Below are positions 24,965-36,950 of a stretch of 64,000 bases of DNA, piece by piece (within the stretch, counting starts at the first letter, position 1; each line of letters begins with the position of its first letter). Position numbers and translations under genes: made by a program. The DNA comes from Sipunculus nudus. Lineage: Eukaryota; Annelida; Sipuncula; Golfingiida; Sipunculidae. Under the pieces are notes generated by a model that was given only the letters and a program-made list of their open reading frames with translations, made no database searches and was not told where the DNA came from. The stretch is from contig CM049312.1 of assembly GCA_026874595.1 (NCBI GenBank), forward strand, positions 65,566,929-65,630,928. The letters are read 5' to 3'.

Positions 24965-27900
24965 GTGTATGTGTTACAGTACCTCGTCCGTGTAGTTTTA
25001 CTGCACCTTATCCGTAAGGGTGTTATAGTACTTTAACGGTGTGGTTGGTACAGTAACTTATCCGTGTATGTGTTACAGTACCTCATCCGTGTATTTTTAC
25101 TGCACCTTATCCGTAAGGGTGTTACAGTACTTTAACGGTGTGGTTGGTACAGTAACTTATCCGTGTATGTGTTACAGTACCTCATCCGTGTATTTTTACT
25201 GCACCTTATCCGTAAGGGTGTTATAGTACTTTAACGGTGTGGTTGGTACAGTAACTTATTCGTGTATGTGTTACAGTACCTCATCCGTGTATTTTTACTG
25301 CACCTTATCCGTAAGGGTGTTACAGTACTTTAACGGTGTGGTTGGTACAGTAACTTATCCGTGTATGTGTTACAGTACCTCATCCGTGTATTTTTACTGC
25401 ACCTTATCCGTAAGGGTGTTACAGTACTTTAACGGTGTGGTTGGTACAGTAACTTATCCGTGTATGTGTTACAGTACCTCATCCGTGTATTTTTACTGCA
25501 CCTTATCCGTAAGGGTGTTACAGTACTTTAACGGTGTGGTTGGTACAGTAACTTATCCGTGTATGTGTTACAGTACCTCATCCGTGTATTTTTACTGCAC
25601 CTTATCCGTAAGGGTGTTATAGTACTTTAACGGTGTGGTTGGTACAGTAACTTATTCGTGTATGTGTTACAGTACCTCATCCGTGTAGTTTTACTGCACC
25701 TTATCCGTAAGGGTGTTACAGTACTTTAACGGTGTGGTTGGTACAGTAACTTATCCGTGTATGTGTTACAGTACCTCATCCGTGTATTTTTACTGCACCT
25801 TATCCGTAAGAGTGTTACAGTACTTTAACGGTGTGGTTGGTACAGTAACTTATCCGTGTATGTGTTACAGTACCTCATCCGTGTATTTTTACTGCACCTT
25901 ATCCGTAAGAGTGTTACAGTACTTTAACGGTGTGGTTGGTACAGTAACTTATCCGTGTATGTGTTACAGTACCTCATCCGTGTATTTTTACTGCACCTTA
26001 TCCGTAAGGGTGTTATAGTACTTTAACGGTGTGGTTGGTACAGTAACTTATCCGTGTATGTGTTACAGTACCTCATCCGTGTATTTTTACTGCACCTTAT
26101 CCGTAAGGGTGTTACAGTACTTTAACGGTGTGGTTGGTACAGTAACTTATCCGTGTATGTGTTACAGTACCTCATCGGTGTATTTTTACTGCACCTTATC
26201 CGTAAGGGTGATTCAGTACTTTAACGGTGTGGTTGGTACAGTAACTTATCCGTGTATGTGTTACAGTACCTCATCCGTGTATTTTTACTGCACCTTATCC
26301 GTAAGGGTGTTACAGTACTTTAACGGTGTGGTTGGTACAGTAACTTATCCGTGTATGTGTTACAGTACCTCATCGGTGTATTTTTACTGCACCTTATCCG
26401 TAAGGGTGTTATAGTACTCTAACGGTGTGGTTGGTACAGTAACTTATCCGTGTATGTGTTACAGTACCTCATCCGTGTATTTTTACTGCACCTTATCCGT
26501 AAGGGTGTTATAGTACTTTAACGGTGTGGTTGGTACAGTAACTTATCCGTGTATGTGTTACAGTACCTCATCCGTGTATTTTTACTGCACCTTATCCGTA
26601 AGGGTGTTACAGTACTTTAACGGTGTGGTTGGTACAGTAACTTATCCGTGTATGTGTTACAGTACCTCATCCGTGTATTTTTACTGCACCTTATCCGTAA
26701 GGGTGTTACAGTACTTTAACGGTGTGGTTGGTACAGTAACTTATCCGTGTATGTGTTACAGTACCTCATCCGTGTATTTTTACTGCACCTTATCCGTAAG
26801 GGTGTTACAGTACTTTAACGGTGTGGTTGGTACAGTAACTTATCCGTGTATGTGTTACAGTACCTCATCCGTGTATTTTTACTGCACCTTATCCGTAAGG
26901 GTGTTACAGTACTTTAACGGTGTGGTTGGTACAGTAACTTATCCGTGTATGTGTTACAGTACCTCATCCGTGTATTTTTACTGCACCTTATCCGTAAGGG
27001 TGTTACAGTACTTTAACGGTGTGGTTGGTACAGTAACTTATCCGTGTATGTGTTACAGTACCTCATCCGTGTATTTTTACTGCACCTTATCCGTAAGGGT
27101 GTTATAGTACTTTAACGGTGTGGTTGGTACAGTAACTTATCCGTGTATGTGTTACAGTACCTCATCCGTGTATTTTTACTGCACCTTATCCGTAAGGGTG
27201 TTACAGTACTTTAACGGTGTGGTTGGTACAGTAACTTATCCGTGTATGTGTTACAGTACCTCATCCGTGTATTTTTACTGCACCTTATCCGTAAGGGTGT
27301 TACAGTACTTTAACGGTGTGGTTGGTACAGTAACTTATCCGTGTATGTGTTACAGTACCTCATCCGTGTATTTTTACTGCACCTTATCCGTAAGGGTGTT
27401 ACAGTACTTTAACGGTGTGGTTGGTACAGTAACTTATCCGTGTATGTGTTACAGTACCTCATCCGTGTATTTTTACTGCACCTTATCCGTAAGGGTGTTA
27501 CAGTACTTTAACGGTGTGGTTGGTACAGTAACTTATCCGTGTATGTGTTACAGTACCTCATCCGTGTATTTTTACTGCACCTTATCTGTAAGGGTGTTAC
27601 AGTACTTTAACGGTGTGGTTGGTACAGTAACTTATCCGTGTATGTGTTACAGTACCTCATCCGTGTATTTTTACTGCACCTTATCCGTAAGGGTGTTACA
27701 GTACTTTAACGGTGTGGTTGGTACAGTAACTTATCCGTGTATGTGTTACAGTACCTCATCCGTGTATTTTTACTGCACCTTATCCGTAAGGGTGTTATAG
27801 TACTTTAACGGTGTGGTTGGTACAGTAACTTATCCGTGTATGTGTTACAGTACCTCATCCGTGTATTTTTACTGCACCTTATCCGTAAGGGTGTTATAGT

Positions 27901-30900
27901 ACTTTAACGGTGTGGTTGGTACAGTAACTTATCCGTGTATGTGTTAAAGTACCTCATCCGTGTATTTTTACTGCACCTTATCCGTAAGGGTGTTATAGTA
28001 CTTTAACGGTGTGGTTGGTACAGTAACTTATCCGTGTATGTGTTACAGTACCTCATCCGTGTATTTTTACTGCACCTTATCCGTAAGGGTGTTACAGTAC
28101 TTTAACGGTGTGGTTGGTACAGTAACTTATCCGTGTATGTGTTACAGTACCTCATCCGTGTATTTTTACTGCACCTTATCTGTAAGGGTGTTACAGTACT
28201 TTAACGGTGTGGTTGGTACAGTAACTTATCCGTGTATGTGTTACAGTACCTCATCCGTGTATTTTACTGCACCTTATCCGTAAGGGTGTTACAGTACTTT
28301 AACGGTGTGGTTGGTACAGTAACTTATCCGTGTATGTGTTACAGTACCTCATCCGTGTATTTTTACTGCACCTTATCCGTAAGGGTGTTATAGTACTTTA
28401 ACGGTGTGGTTGGTACAGTAACTTATCCGTGTATGTGTTACAGTACCTCATCCGTGTATTTTTACTGCACCTTATCCGTAAGGGTGTTACAGTACTTTAA
28501 CGGTGTGGTTGGTACAGTAACTTATCCGTGTATGTGTTACAGTACCTCATCCGTGTATTTTTACTGCACCTTATCTGTAAGGGTGTTACAGTACTTTAAC
28601 GGTGTGGTTGGTACAGTAACTTATCCGTGTATGTGTTACAGTACCTCATCCGTGTATTTTTACTGCACCTTATCCGTAAGGGTGTTACAGTACTTTAACG
28701 GTGTGGTTGGTACAGTAACTTATCCGTGTATGTGTTACAGTACCTCATCCGTGTATTTTTACTGCACCTTATCCGTAAGGGTGTTACAGTACTTTAACGG
28801 TGTGGTTGGTACAGTAACTTATCCGTGTATGTGTTACAGTACCTCATCCGTGTATTTTTACTGCACCTTATCCGTAAGGGTGTTACAGTACTTTAACGGT
28901 GTGGTTGGTACAGTAACTTATCCGTGTATGTGTTACAGTACCTCATCCGTGTATTTTTACTGCACCTTATCCGTAAGGGTGTTACAGTACTTTAACGGTG
29001 TGGTTGGTACAGTAACTTATCCGTGTATGTGTTACAGTACCTCATCCGTGTATTTTTACTGCACCTTATCCGTAAGGGTGTTACAGTACTTTAACGGTGT
29101 GGTTGGTACAGTAACTTATCCGTGTATGTGTTACAGTACCTCATCCGTGTATTTTTACTGCACCTTATCCGTAAGGGTGTTTCAGTACTTTAACGGTGTG
29201 GTTGGTACAGTAACTTATCCGTGTATGTGTTACAGTACCTCATCCGTGTATTTTTACTGCACCTTATCCGTTAGGGTGTTACAGTACTTTAACGGTGTGG
29301 TTGGTACAGTAACTTATCCGTGTATGTGTTACAGTACCTCATCCGTGTATTTTTACTGCACCTTATCCGTAAGGGTGTTACAGTACTTTAACGGTATGGT
29401 TGGTACAGTAACTTATCCGTGTATGTGTTACAGTACCTCATCCGTGTATTTTTACTGCACCTTATCCGTAAGGGTGTTACAGTACTTTAACGGTGTGGTT
29501 GGTACAGTAACTTATCCGTGTATGTGTTACAGTACCTCATCCGTGTATTTTTACTGCACCTTATCCGTAAGGGTGTTACAGTACTTTAACGGTGTGGTTG
29601 GTACAGTAACTTATCCGTGTATGTGTTACAGTACCTCATCCGTGTATTTTTACTGCACCTTATCCGTAAGGGTGTTACAGTACTTTAACGGTGTGGTTGG
29701 TACAGTAACTTATCCGTGTATGTGTTACAGTACCTCATCCGTGTATTTTTACTGCACCTTATCCGTAAGGGTGTTACAGTACTTTAACGGTGTGGTTGGT
29801 ACAGTAACTTATCCGTGTATGTGTTACAGTACCTCATCCGTGTATTTTTACTGCACCTTATCCGTAAGGGTGTTACAGTACTTTAACGGTGTGGTTGGTA
29901 CAGTAACTTATCCGTGTATGTGTTACAGTACCTCATCCGTGTATTTTTACTGCACCTTATCCGTAAGGGTGTTACAGTACTTTAACGGTGTGGTTGGTAC
30001 AGTAACTTATCCGTGTATGTGTTACAGTACCTCATCCGTGTATTTTTACTGCACCTTATCCGTAAGGGTGTTACAGTACTTTAACGGTGTGGTTGGTACA
30101 GTAACTTATCCGTGTATGTGTTACAGTACCTCATCCGTGTATTTTTACTGCACCTTATCCGTAAGGGTGTTACAGTACTTTAACGGTGTGGTTGGTACAG
30201 TAACTTATCCGTGTATGTGTTACAGTACCTCATCCGTGTATTTTTACTGCACCTTATCCGTAAGGGTGTTACAGTACTTTAACGGTGTGGTTGGTACAGT
30301 AACTTATCCGTGTATGTGTTACAGTACCTCATCCGTGTATTTTTACTGCACCTTATCCGTAAGGGTGTTATAGTACTTTAACGGTGTGGTTGGTACAGTA
30401 ACTTATCCGTGTATGTGTTACAGTACCTCATCCGTGTATTTTTACTGCACCTTATCCGTAAGGGTGTTACAGTACTTTAACGGTGTGGTTTCGACAGTAA
30501 CTTATCCGTGTATGTGTTACAGTACCTCATCCGTGTATTTTTACTGCACCTTATCCGTAAGGGTGTTACAGTACTTTAACGGTGTGGTTGGTACAGTAAC
30601 TTATCCGTGTATGTGTTACAGTACCTCATCCGTGTATTTTTACTGCACCTTATCCGTAAGGGTGTTACAGTACTTTAACAGTGTGGTTGGTACAGTAACT
30701 TATCCGTGTATGTGTTACAGTACCTCATCCGTTTATTTTTACTGCACCTTATCCGTAAGGGTGTTACAGTACTTTAACGGTGTGGTTGGTACAGTAACTT
30801 ATCCGTGTATGTGTTACAGTACCTCATCCGTTTATTTTTACTGCACCTTATCCGTAAGGGTGTTACAGTACTTTAACGGTGTGGTTGGTACAGTAACTTA

Positions 30901-31364
30901 TCCGTGTATGTGTTACAGTACCTCATCCGTGTATTTTTACTGCATCTTATCCGTAAGGGTGTTACAGTACTTTAATGGTGTGGTTGGTACAGTAACTTAT
31001 CCGTGTATGTGTTACAGTACCTCATCCGTGTATTTTTACTGCATCTTATCCGTAAGGGTGTTACAGTACTTTAACGGTGTGGTTGGTACAGTAACTTATC
31101 CGTGTATGTGTTACAGTACCTCATCCGTGTATTTTTACTGCACCTTATCCGTAAGGGTGTTATAGTACTTTAACGGTGTGGTTGGTACAGTAACTTATCC
31201 GTGTATGTGTTACAGTACCTCATCCGTGTATTTTTACTGCATCTTATCCGTAAGGGTGTTACAGTACTTTAACGGTGTGGTTGGTACAGTAACTTATCCG
31301 TGTATGTGTTACAGTACCTCATCCGTGTATTTTTACTGCACCTTATCCGTAAGGGTGTTACAGT
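24965..31364 (+). repeat. 99-bp higher-order satellite array (63 full units)
   Basis: From 25039 to 31274 there are 63 consecutive units: 6236 bp equals 63 x 99 minus 1, and the missing base is a T lost near 28260. A diverged unit precedes and a partial unit follows. Each unit consists of four related sub-monomers of 25, 25, 24 and 25 bp. They begin GTGTGGTTGGTACAG, GTGTATGTGTTACAG, GTGTATTTTTACTGC and GTAAGGGTGTTACAG, and each ends near TTATCC or TTTAACG. Units are almost identical in the centre and carry shared variants toward the ends. Because 99 is a multiple of 3, long open frames arise (up to 655 codons at 28406-30373). They are broken only where CAG has become TAG, and I do not regard them as genes. 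Confidence 0.95.
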
Positions 31365-31935
31365 AACTTATTACTATCGGTATGGGTGTTACTGCACCTG
31401 ATTCATGAGGAATTTACAGTACCTTATTACTATCGCTTCGGGTGTTACAGCACCTTATCGGTGTTGGTGTTACAGCACTTATCCGTTTGGGTGTTAAAGA
31501 ATTTTATCGATATGGGTGTTACAGTACTTTATCGGTGTAGGTGTTACAGCACCTTATCGGCATGGGTGTTACAGTAACGTGCCCGTATATGTGTAACAGT
31601 ATCTTAGCCGTGTATGTGTTAGAGAACCTCATCGTTGTGGCTGTTAGAGTACCTTATCCGTGTATGTGTTACAGTTCCTTACCCGTATGAGAGTTACCTT
31701 ATTATTACTGCACCTTAATTGAGTGGGTTTACATTGCCTTATTACTATCGGTATTGGTGTTAAAGTACCTTATCGGTGTAGGTGTTATATCACCTTATCG
31801 GTGTTGGTTTTACAGTACTTATCCTTCAGGGTGTTACAGCACCGTATCGGTATGGGTTTAACAGTACATATCCGTGTAGATGTTACAGCTCCTTTACCGT
31901 GTAAGTAAGAGTATCTTACCAGTTAGGGTGTAACA
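31365..31935 (+). repeat. Diverged 25-bp monomers, 3' edge of satellite
   Basis: About 22 diverged monomers of the GTGTTACAGTACCTTATCGGTGTGG type. Unlike the core they show no 99-bp periodicity. Confidence 0.8.
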
Positions 31936-31939
31936 CTAC

Positions 31940-33050
31940 CACATGTGTAATAGAGTATAACTTAGTCAATTCTATGTTCAAATAATAGGGCAACTCTGTT
32001 CTTTTACGTCGCTACTTTTAAATTAATTTTTTTTACAAAAATGCTATACGGAATCCAGGCAAATCAGTTTCCCAAAAAGAAACAGTGGGATATAAATAAA
32101 CATTAAAGAGCATAATATTTCACTCATTAGATAACATCAGTGTGATCCTGGTTTTAAAACAATGCAGCCCTTCAAACTGCTGAAGGATGAGCGTTCGCTG
32201 CTGAAGATATCTGATGTGATATCAGTTAGAACAAAGAGGATATTGACTAGTGTGTGAGTCAGAGCGTTAATTTGTTGCTGCAGCTATAACACGTTGACAC
32301 TTCCGTCCTGGTGAGTCTAATGTTTATTGCTATATGACACACTATAGTTAATGCGAATAATATATTTATAGGTTTAAGATTTAAGTCAGTGTCTACACAC
32401 GATCAAGTATTTTGATTTCAGACTTGTTCATGAAACTTAAGCACATTTATCCGTTTACGTGTTACAGTATCTTATCCTGGTGGGTGTTAAAGTACCTTAC
32501 CAGTGTGATTGTAACAGGACCGCTTGCGTTATAGGGTATAGCTTAGTATATTCTATATTCAAATTTAAGGGCGCAATTGATCATCAAACTCTATCTTTTA
32601 CGTTATTACATTTAAATTAATTTCATATAAAATGCTATACGGACTACAGGCAAAACAATTTCGCAAAAAACGCAGTTGGATATGAAAAAAACAGTAAAGA
32701 GCTTAACAGTTCACTTATGAGATTACATCAGTGTGATCATGGTTTAAAAACAATGCGACCCCACAAACTTCTTAAGGATGAGCATTCGCCGTAACTGTGA
32801 TATCATTCAGACCAAATTAGATATTGAGTGGTGTGTGAGTCAGACCTTTATCATGTTGCTGAAGCTATCATACGTTGACACTTCTAATGTGTTTCTAATG
32901 TGTTCTAATGTTAAGTGCTATCTAACATGGTATATTCAATGCAAACTCTAAGAATAAGGTTTAAGATTTAAGTCAGTGCCCACACGAGCATGTATTTTAA
33001 TTTCAACTTGTTCATGATACTTAAGCGCATTTATCCGTTTGGGTGTTACA
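31940..33050 (+). repeat. Tandem ~580-bp duplication within the satellite flank
   Basis: Sequence at 31940-32450 recurs in diverged form at 32525-33040. Shared blocks are TATTCAAAT, ATGCTATACGGA, CATCAGTGTGATC, GGATGAGC(G/A)TTCGC and GTGTGTGAGTCAGA. The second block is also present at 36780-37020 and 53400-53515. Each unit is followed by diverged monomers. Confidence 0.7.
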
Positions 33051-34135
33051 GCACCTTATCCGTGTATGGGTTACAGTTCCGTACCCCTTAGAGTGTTACA
33101 GTACTTAAGGGCGCTGGTTTTAAAGTACCTTATCCGTGTATGTGTTAGTGTACCTGATCGGTGTTGATGTAAAGGAACCTTATCGGTGTGGGCGTGACAA
33201 CACCTTATCGATGTAGGCGTGACAACACCCTATCGGTGTGGGCGTGACAACACCTTACCGGTGTGGGCGTGACAACACCTTACCGGTGTGGGCCTTACAA
33301 CACCTTATCGGTGTGGGCCTTACAACACCTTATCGGTGAGGGCCTTACAACACCTTATCGGTGTGGGCCTTACAACACCTTATCGGTGTGGGCGTTACAA
33401 CACCTTGTCGGTGAGGGTGTTACAGCACCTTATTGGTGTGGGCGTTACAACACCTTATCGGTGTGGGCGTTACAACACCTTATCGGTGAGGGTGTAACAG
33501 TTCCATTTTCCTTTTGGCTGTTACAGAAAAGTTTCCGTGTTCGTGTTACAGTTCCTCGTTCGCGTGTGTGTTCAAGTACTTCATCTGTGTGGGTATTAAA
33601 TCGTCTGATCCGTGTTAGGTGTTACACTTCTTCATCTGTATAGGTGCTACAAAAGCCATTACCGTGTTGGTGCTTCAGTACCATATCCGTGTTAGTGGTT
33701 CAGTCCATTATCGGTGAGGGTGTTTGAGAACCTTATTGGTGTATTTGTTACTGTACCTTATTGGTGTATGTGTTAAAAAACCGTATCGATGTATGTGTTT
33801 CAGGACCTTATCGATGTGGGTGTTACAGTACCTTATTCGTATGGGTCTTAAAGTATCCTATCCGTGGGTGTGTGTAACAGTACCTTTCGTTTGAGTGTTT
33901 CAGTATCTTAATGGTGTTTGTTTTCAGTTCCTTATCGGTGTATGTTACAGTACCTAATCGGTGTGGGTGTTACACTATCTTATCCGTGTAAGAGTTACAG
34001 TTCAGTATCACTGAAGGTGTTACAGTACCTAATCGGTGTAGGCGATAAAGAACCTTATTCGTGTATGTGTAACAGTACCTTTTCCGTGTTGTTCTTGCTG
34101 TACCGTATCCGTATGGATGCTGTTAAAATTATGTA
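33030..34135 (+). repeat. Diverged 25-bp monomers, with a local homogenised GGCGTGACAACACC block
   Basis: Monomers continue. At 33185-33490 a sub-array of about a dozen nearly identical 24-25 bp units (GGTGTGGGCGTTACAACACCTTATC-like) has been separately homogenised. The frames over this stretch follow from the repeat. Confidence 0.8.
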
Positions 34136-34439
34136 ATCCCTTTTGGTATCAATCAGAAAATATGGTATAAGGGGAACGGATGGTGCATTACTGATCCAGG
34201 TGGATGTTACATTACCCTGTGAGTGTCAGCTTTACTGTACCTTATCCACTTAATTGGTACAGTGCAGGTCTAATTATACTCGGGGATTTGGGGTAAAATG
34301 ACGTCACTCTGGACATCATCTATATGTGGAGGAACTGCTAGATCTGCTGTACAAATATATACTTTTTCCAGTTCATATACGCGCATTTAGAAACACGTAA
34401 ACCTATTATTTTATGCATTTACGCACATACACATCTACT

Positions 34440-34650
34440 CGCACAGGAAACACAGCTTTATCCGTGTTTGTTTAACGGTTCCTTGCCAATGTTGCCGTTT
34501 CAGTACTCTATCCGTGTTGGTGTTACAGTACCTTATCCGTGTTGGTGTTGTAGTGCCCTATTAGTCTTGGTGTTACATTTTCCTATCCGTGTGAGTGTTA
34601 CAGTAACCTATCCGTGTTGGTGTTACAATACCGTATCTGTGTAGGTGTCA
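34440..34650 (+). repeat. Last diverged monomers before the right flank
   Basis: About eight units of TATCCGTGTTGGTGTTACAGT type end near 34650, where the right flank begins. Confidence 0.75.
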
Positions 34651-34867
34651 TTGACATAAATATTAATTTGTGAACCACACGACAAAGCCTAGGACATTAA
34701 CATTTAAGAGTTTTTTTTTTAAAGCTGTCACCGAAAATATTTTGCTTCTCGCTAATTGCTTCGAGGTTGTATTGGAATATAAAACAGGTGAATTGGTACT
34801 TTACAATTGAAATGAAAAGGGTGTTTGTTTGAAATCAGCAGTCATAGTTTTATCACGATCGTAACAT

Positions 34868-35226
34868 TAAGACAAATAAAAAAATAAATAAAAAATAAAT
34901 AAAAGTTCTCAGGCACCGCCCGCGTCCATTTTAAACCCCCGCAATAAAAATTTTTCTTTCGATTTTCAACAGTAACCTGCCAATTTTGAGTTCCAGCCGC
35001 TCGAATATTTCTTTCAAGAAGAAAAAATCATACAAATTTTGATAAAATTTCCTTTGTTTCGTAGTGATTTTACTTGTTTAGCAAAATAAATGTGGTTATC
35101 ATGCTTTTCCATCATCATTTGACATTTTTATCGAAACACACAAAAAAATAAAAAAAACCGCCCGCCCGCATTGATTTCTAAAAAAAAAGTGCCAGAGAAC
35201 CATACCTAATTTTTGTTTGCCTAAGT
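34868..35226 (-). mobile_element. Foldback MITE, family 1, copy 1
   Basis: Ends carry TTCTCAGGCACCGCCCGCGT and, inverted, CCGCCCGCCCGC plus GTGCCAGAGAACCATACC. Overall this is the reverse complement of the copy at 40410-40750. It sits inside the right flank of the satellite-bearing element at a site empty in the second copy, which supports real insertion. Confidence 0.75.
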
Positions 35227-35739
35227 CCCCTCATTTAAGGTCAAGGTTAAGAGCAGCATAACCTGCACACACGCTGAGCACAGTATTTTAATAATCAGTT
35301 ATGTTCCTTTATTCCAAATAATATTGTTCCACATGCCCGTGGTGAGACTCCGGAGAAATCAGGCATAAAATTAATTTTAGATACTAAGATGATAATCTAA
35401 TAGTCAAGCAATTCGCGAACATTCACTGTCCCACCTGTGTCCTAGAGTCAGGATCATTACTTTCCTATAAGGTTTTGGTGTATTCCATGAATATTGTGTG
35501 TTTTATTTCGGATTTTAGTTGTCTTTTTATCTGATTTATTATTAATTAGCCTGAATACTGGCTCATAAATGGCTCAGAGGTAACGCAGATTATGAAGGTC
35601 TCGGATTTCTGCTCAGCTTAATTTAACAAAACATGTTTAGCGTTGAATATACCTGCAACTGGAATAAGTGTAATGCTAGTGTCCTATTACGCCGGATTGG
35701 AAGAATTATATATATATATATAATTATTTTGCACCAGCA

Positions 35740-36300
35740 AAATAATTTCCAATATTACATTCTATTTCCCTATTTTTGAGACGTTTTAAAAGATCGTCCA
35801 TATAAATATTAAACAGAAGGGGGGATAATACACCCCCTTGGCGTACACCATTATTAGCACCAAATTGTTCAGATTCAACATCAATCCATTTTGCCTTAAT
35901 AACAGGTCACTGGTAGATTTCTGCTAATATTCTAATGACAGTAGATGAAATATTGCGTTTCACGAGTCAATGGAACAACTTGGGAATATTAATTCTGTCA
36001 AAAACGCGTGGTGTATCAACAAAACAACTGTATACTGATGACATGTTCCATATGTAATGTGCAAAAACCTCCTTCAGCACTACTGTGCACATGTTAGTCG
36101 AATGCCCCTTCTTAAAAGCATATCACAGTGGAGACGAGCCAAGTTTATCTACAATTTATGAAATATGACTCTATCAAGTAATTTGCTGAAACAACTTGTC
36201 AATGAAATACCCCCGTAGTTATCACTATAAGATAGGTCACCTCTTTGGTCTTTCGGTAAAGGAACAATTACGTAAGTATTCATATCCGCTGGGACATGTA
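35740..36300 (-). pseudogene. LINE reverse-transcriptase fragment
   Basis: Read on the minus strand from about 36300 downward it gives DMNTYVIVPLPKDQRGDLS and NYGGISLTSCFSKLLDR. After frameshifts comes GVRQGGVLSPLLFNIYMD and DLLKRLKNREIECNIG (about 35755-35856). These are the NYRGISL box and palm motif B (RQGxxLSPLLFNIYxDD) of CR1/L2-type LINEs. Stops and frame changes separate them. The fragment interrupts the right flank and is absent from the paralogous locus near 53200. Confidence 0.75.
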
Positions 36301-36950
36301 CATGTAAAATCATAAAATGAAATAAAATTTATATATGTACATATAAACACACACAAACAAACGGCGTGTTCCACTAATGATATGGTCTGACTGTAGAATA
36401 GATCTTCCATCTGATTAACAAGTGTTTAAATAATTTACAGCCATCCTTACGTCGGATACACCAATGCAGAGGGTATCCTTTGGTGATATGTGATTGCCTG
36501 ATTAACAATATTATTGAGTTTCTCCACTTTATCTGGAACCCCTTTTATAAATATCTGTATTTTTCACTGAAGTTGATCTGTTCTGCGTGATGGCGTCCTA
36601 TTTTGTATAGCCGCTCTGTATGGATGATTTGATTTAAAAAAATCATTGTAGCCTGGCTAAATAATATTTGGGTCAACGTACCAAGAAACTGGAGAGGATG
36701 TGTACATAATATAAACATGAAAATAGTATATTAATGGAAACACAGCCGTGTGGTAATGGTTTTCAGCAGAAGCCCATGCGACAACACAGATTGCGTGGTG
36801 GATGAGCATTCGCTGCTGTGATATTAGATATCAATCAGAACAAAGAGGATGCTGAATGGTGTGTGGGTCAGAGTAATTTTAAATACAGCTATGCCATGCT
36901 GCTGTAATAATAACACCGAGACACTTAATATCTGTGTTGGTGAGTCTACT

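Larger units (their letters stand above)
34655..36950 (+). repeat. Right flank of satellite-bearing element, copy 1 (interrupted)
   Basis: Blocks at 34655-34850, 35385-35695 and 36575-36950 match 52680-53515 in the same order and orientation. Examples are ACCACACGACAAAGC, TATAAAACAGGTGAATT, CTAATAGTCAAGCAATT, CTGTTCTGCGTGATGGCGT and ACGTACCAAGAAACTGGAG. The gaps are filled by a foldback MITE and a LINE fragment that copy 2 lacks. Confidence 0.8.

Noticed and set aside
25041-31366. Long repetitive open frames, up to 655 codons, with a 33-residue repeat
   Set aside because: They follow from a 99-bp satellite whose length is divisible by three. They have no signal, start context or flanking exons. 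The frame is broken wherever CAG becomes TAG, and synonymous positions are as conserved as all others.
33263-33643. 126-codon frame with repeated GPYNTLSVWALQHL-type units
   Set aside because: It lies in 25-bp monomers and reflects repeat structure, with equally open overlapping frames.
24600-34650. CRISPR array
   Set aside because: There are no unique spacers between repeats. Units are contiguous 25-bp monomers in a eukaryotic context.
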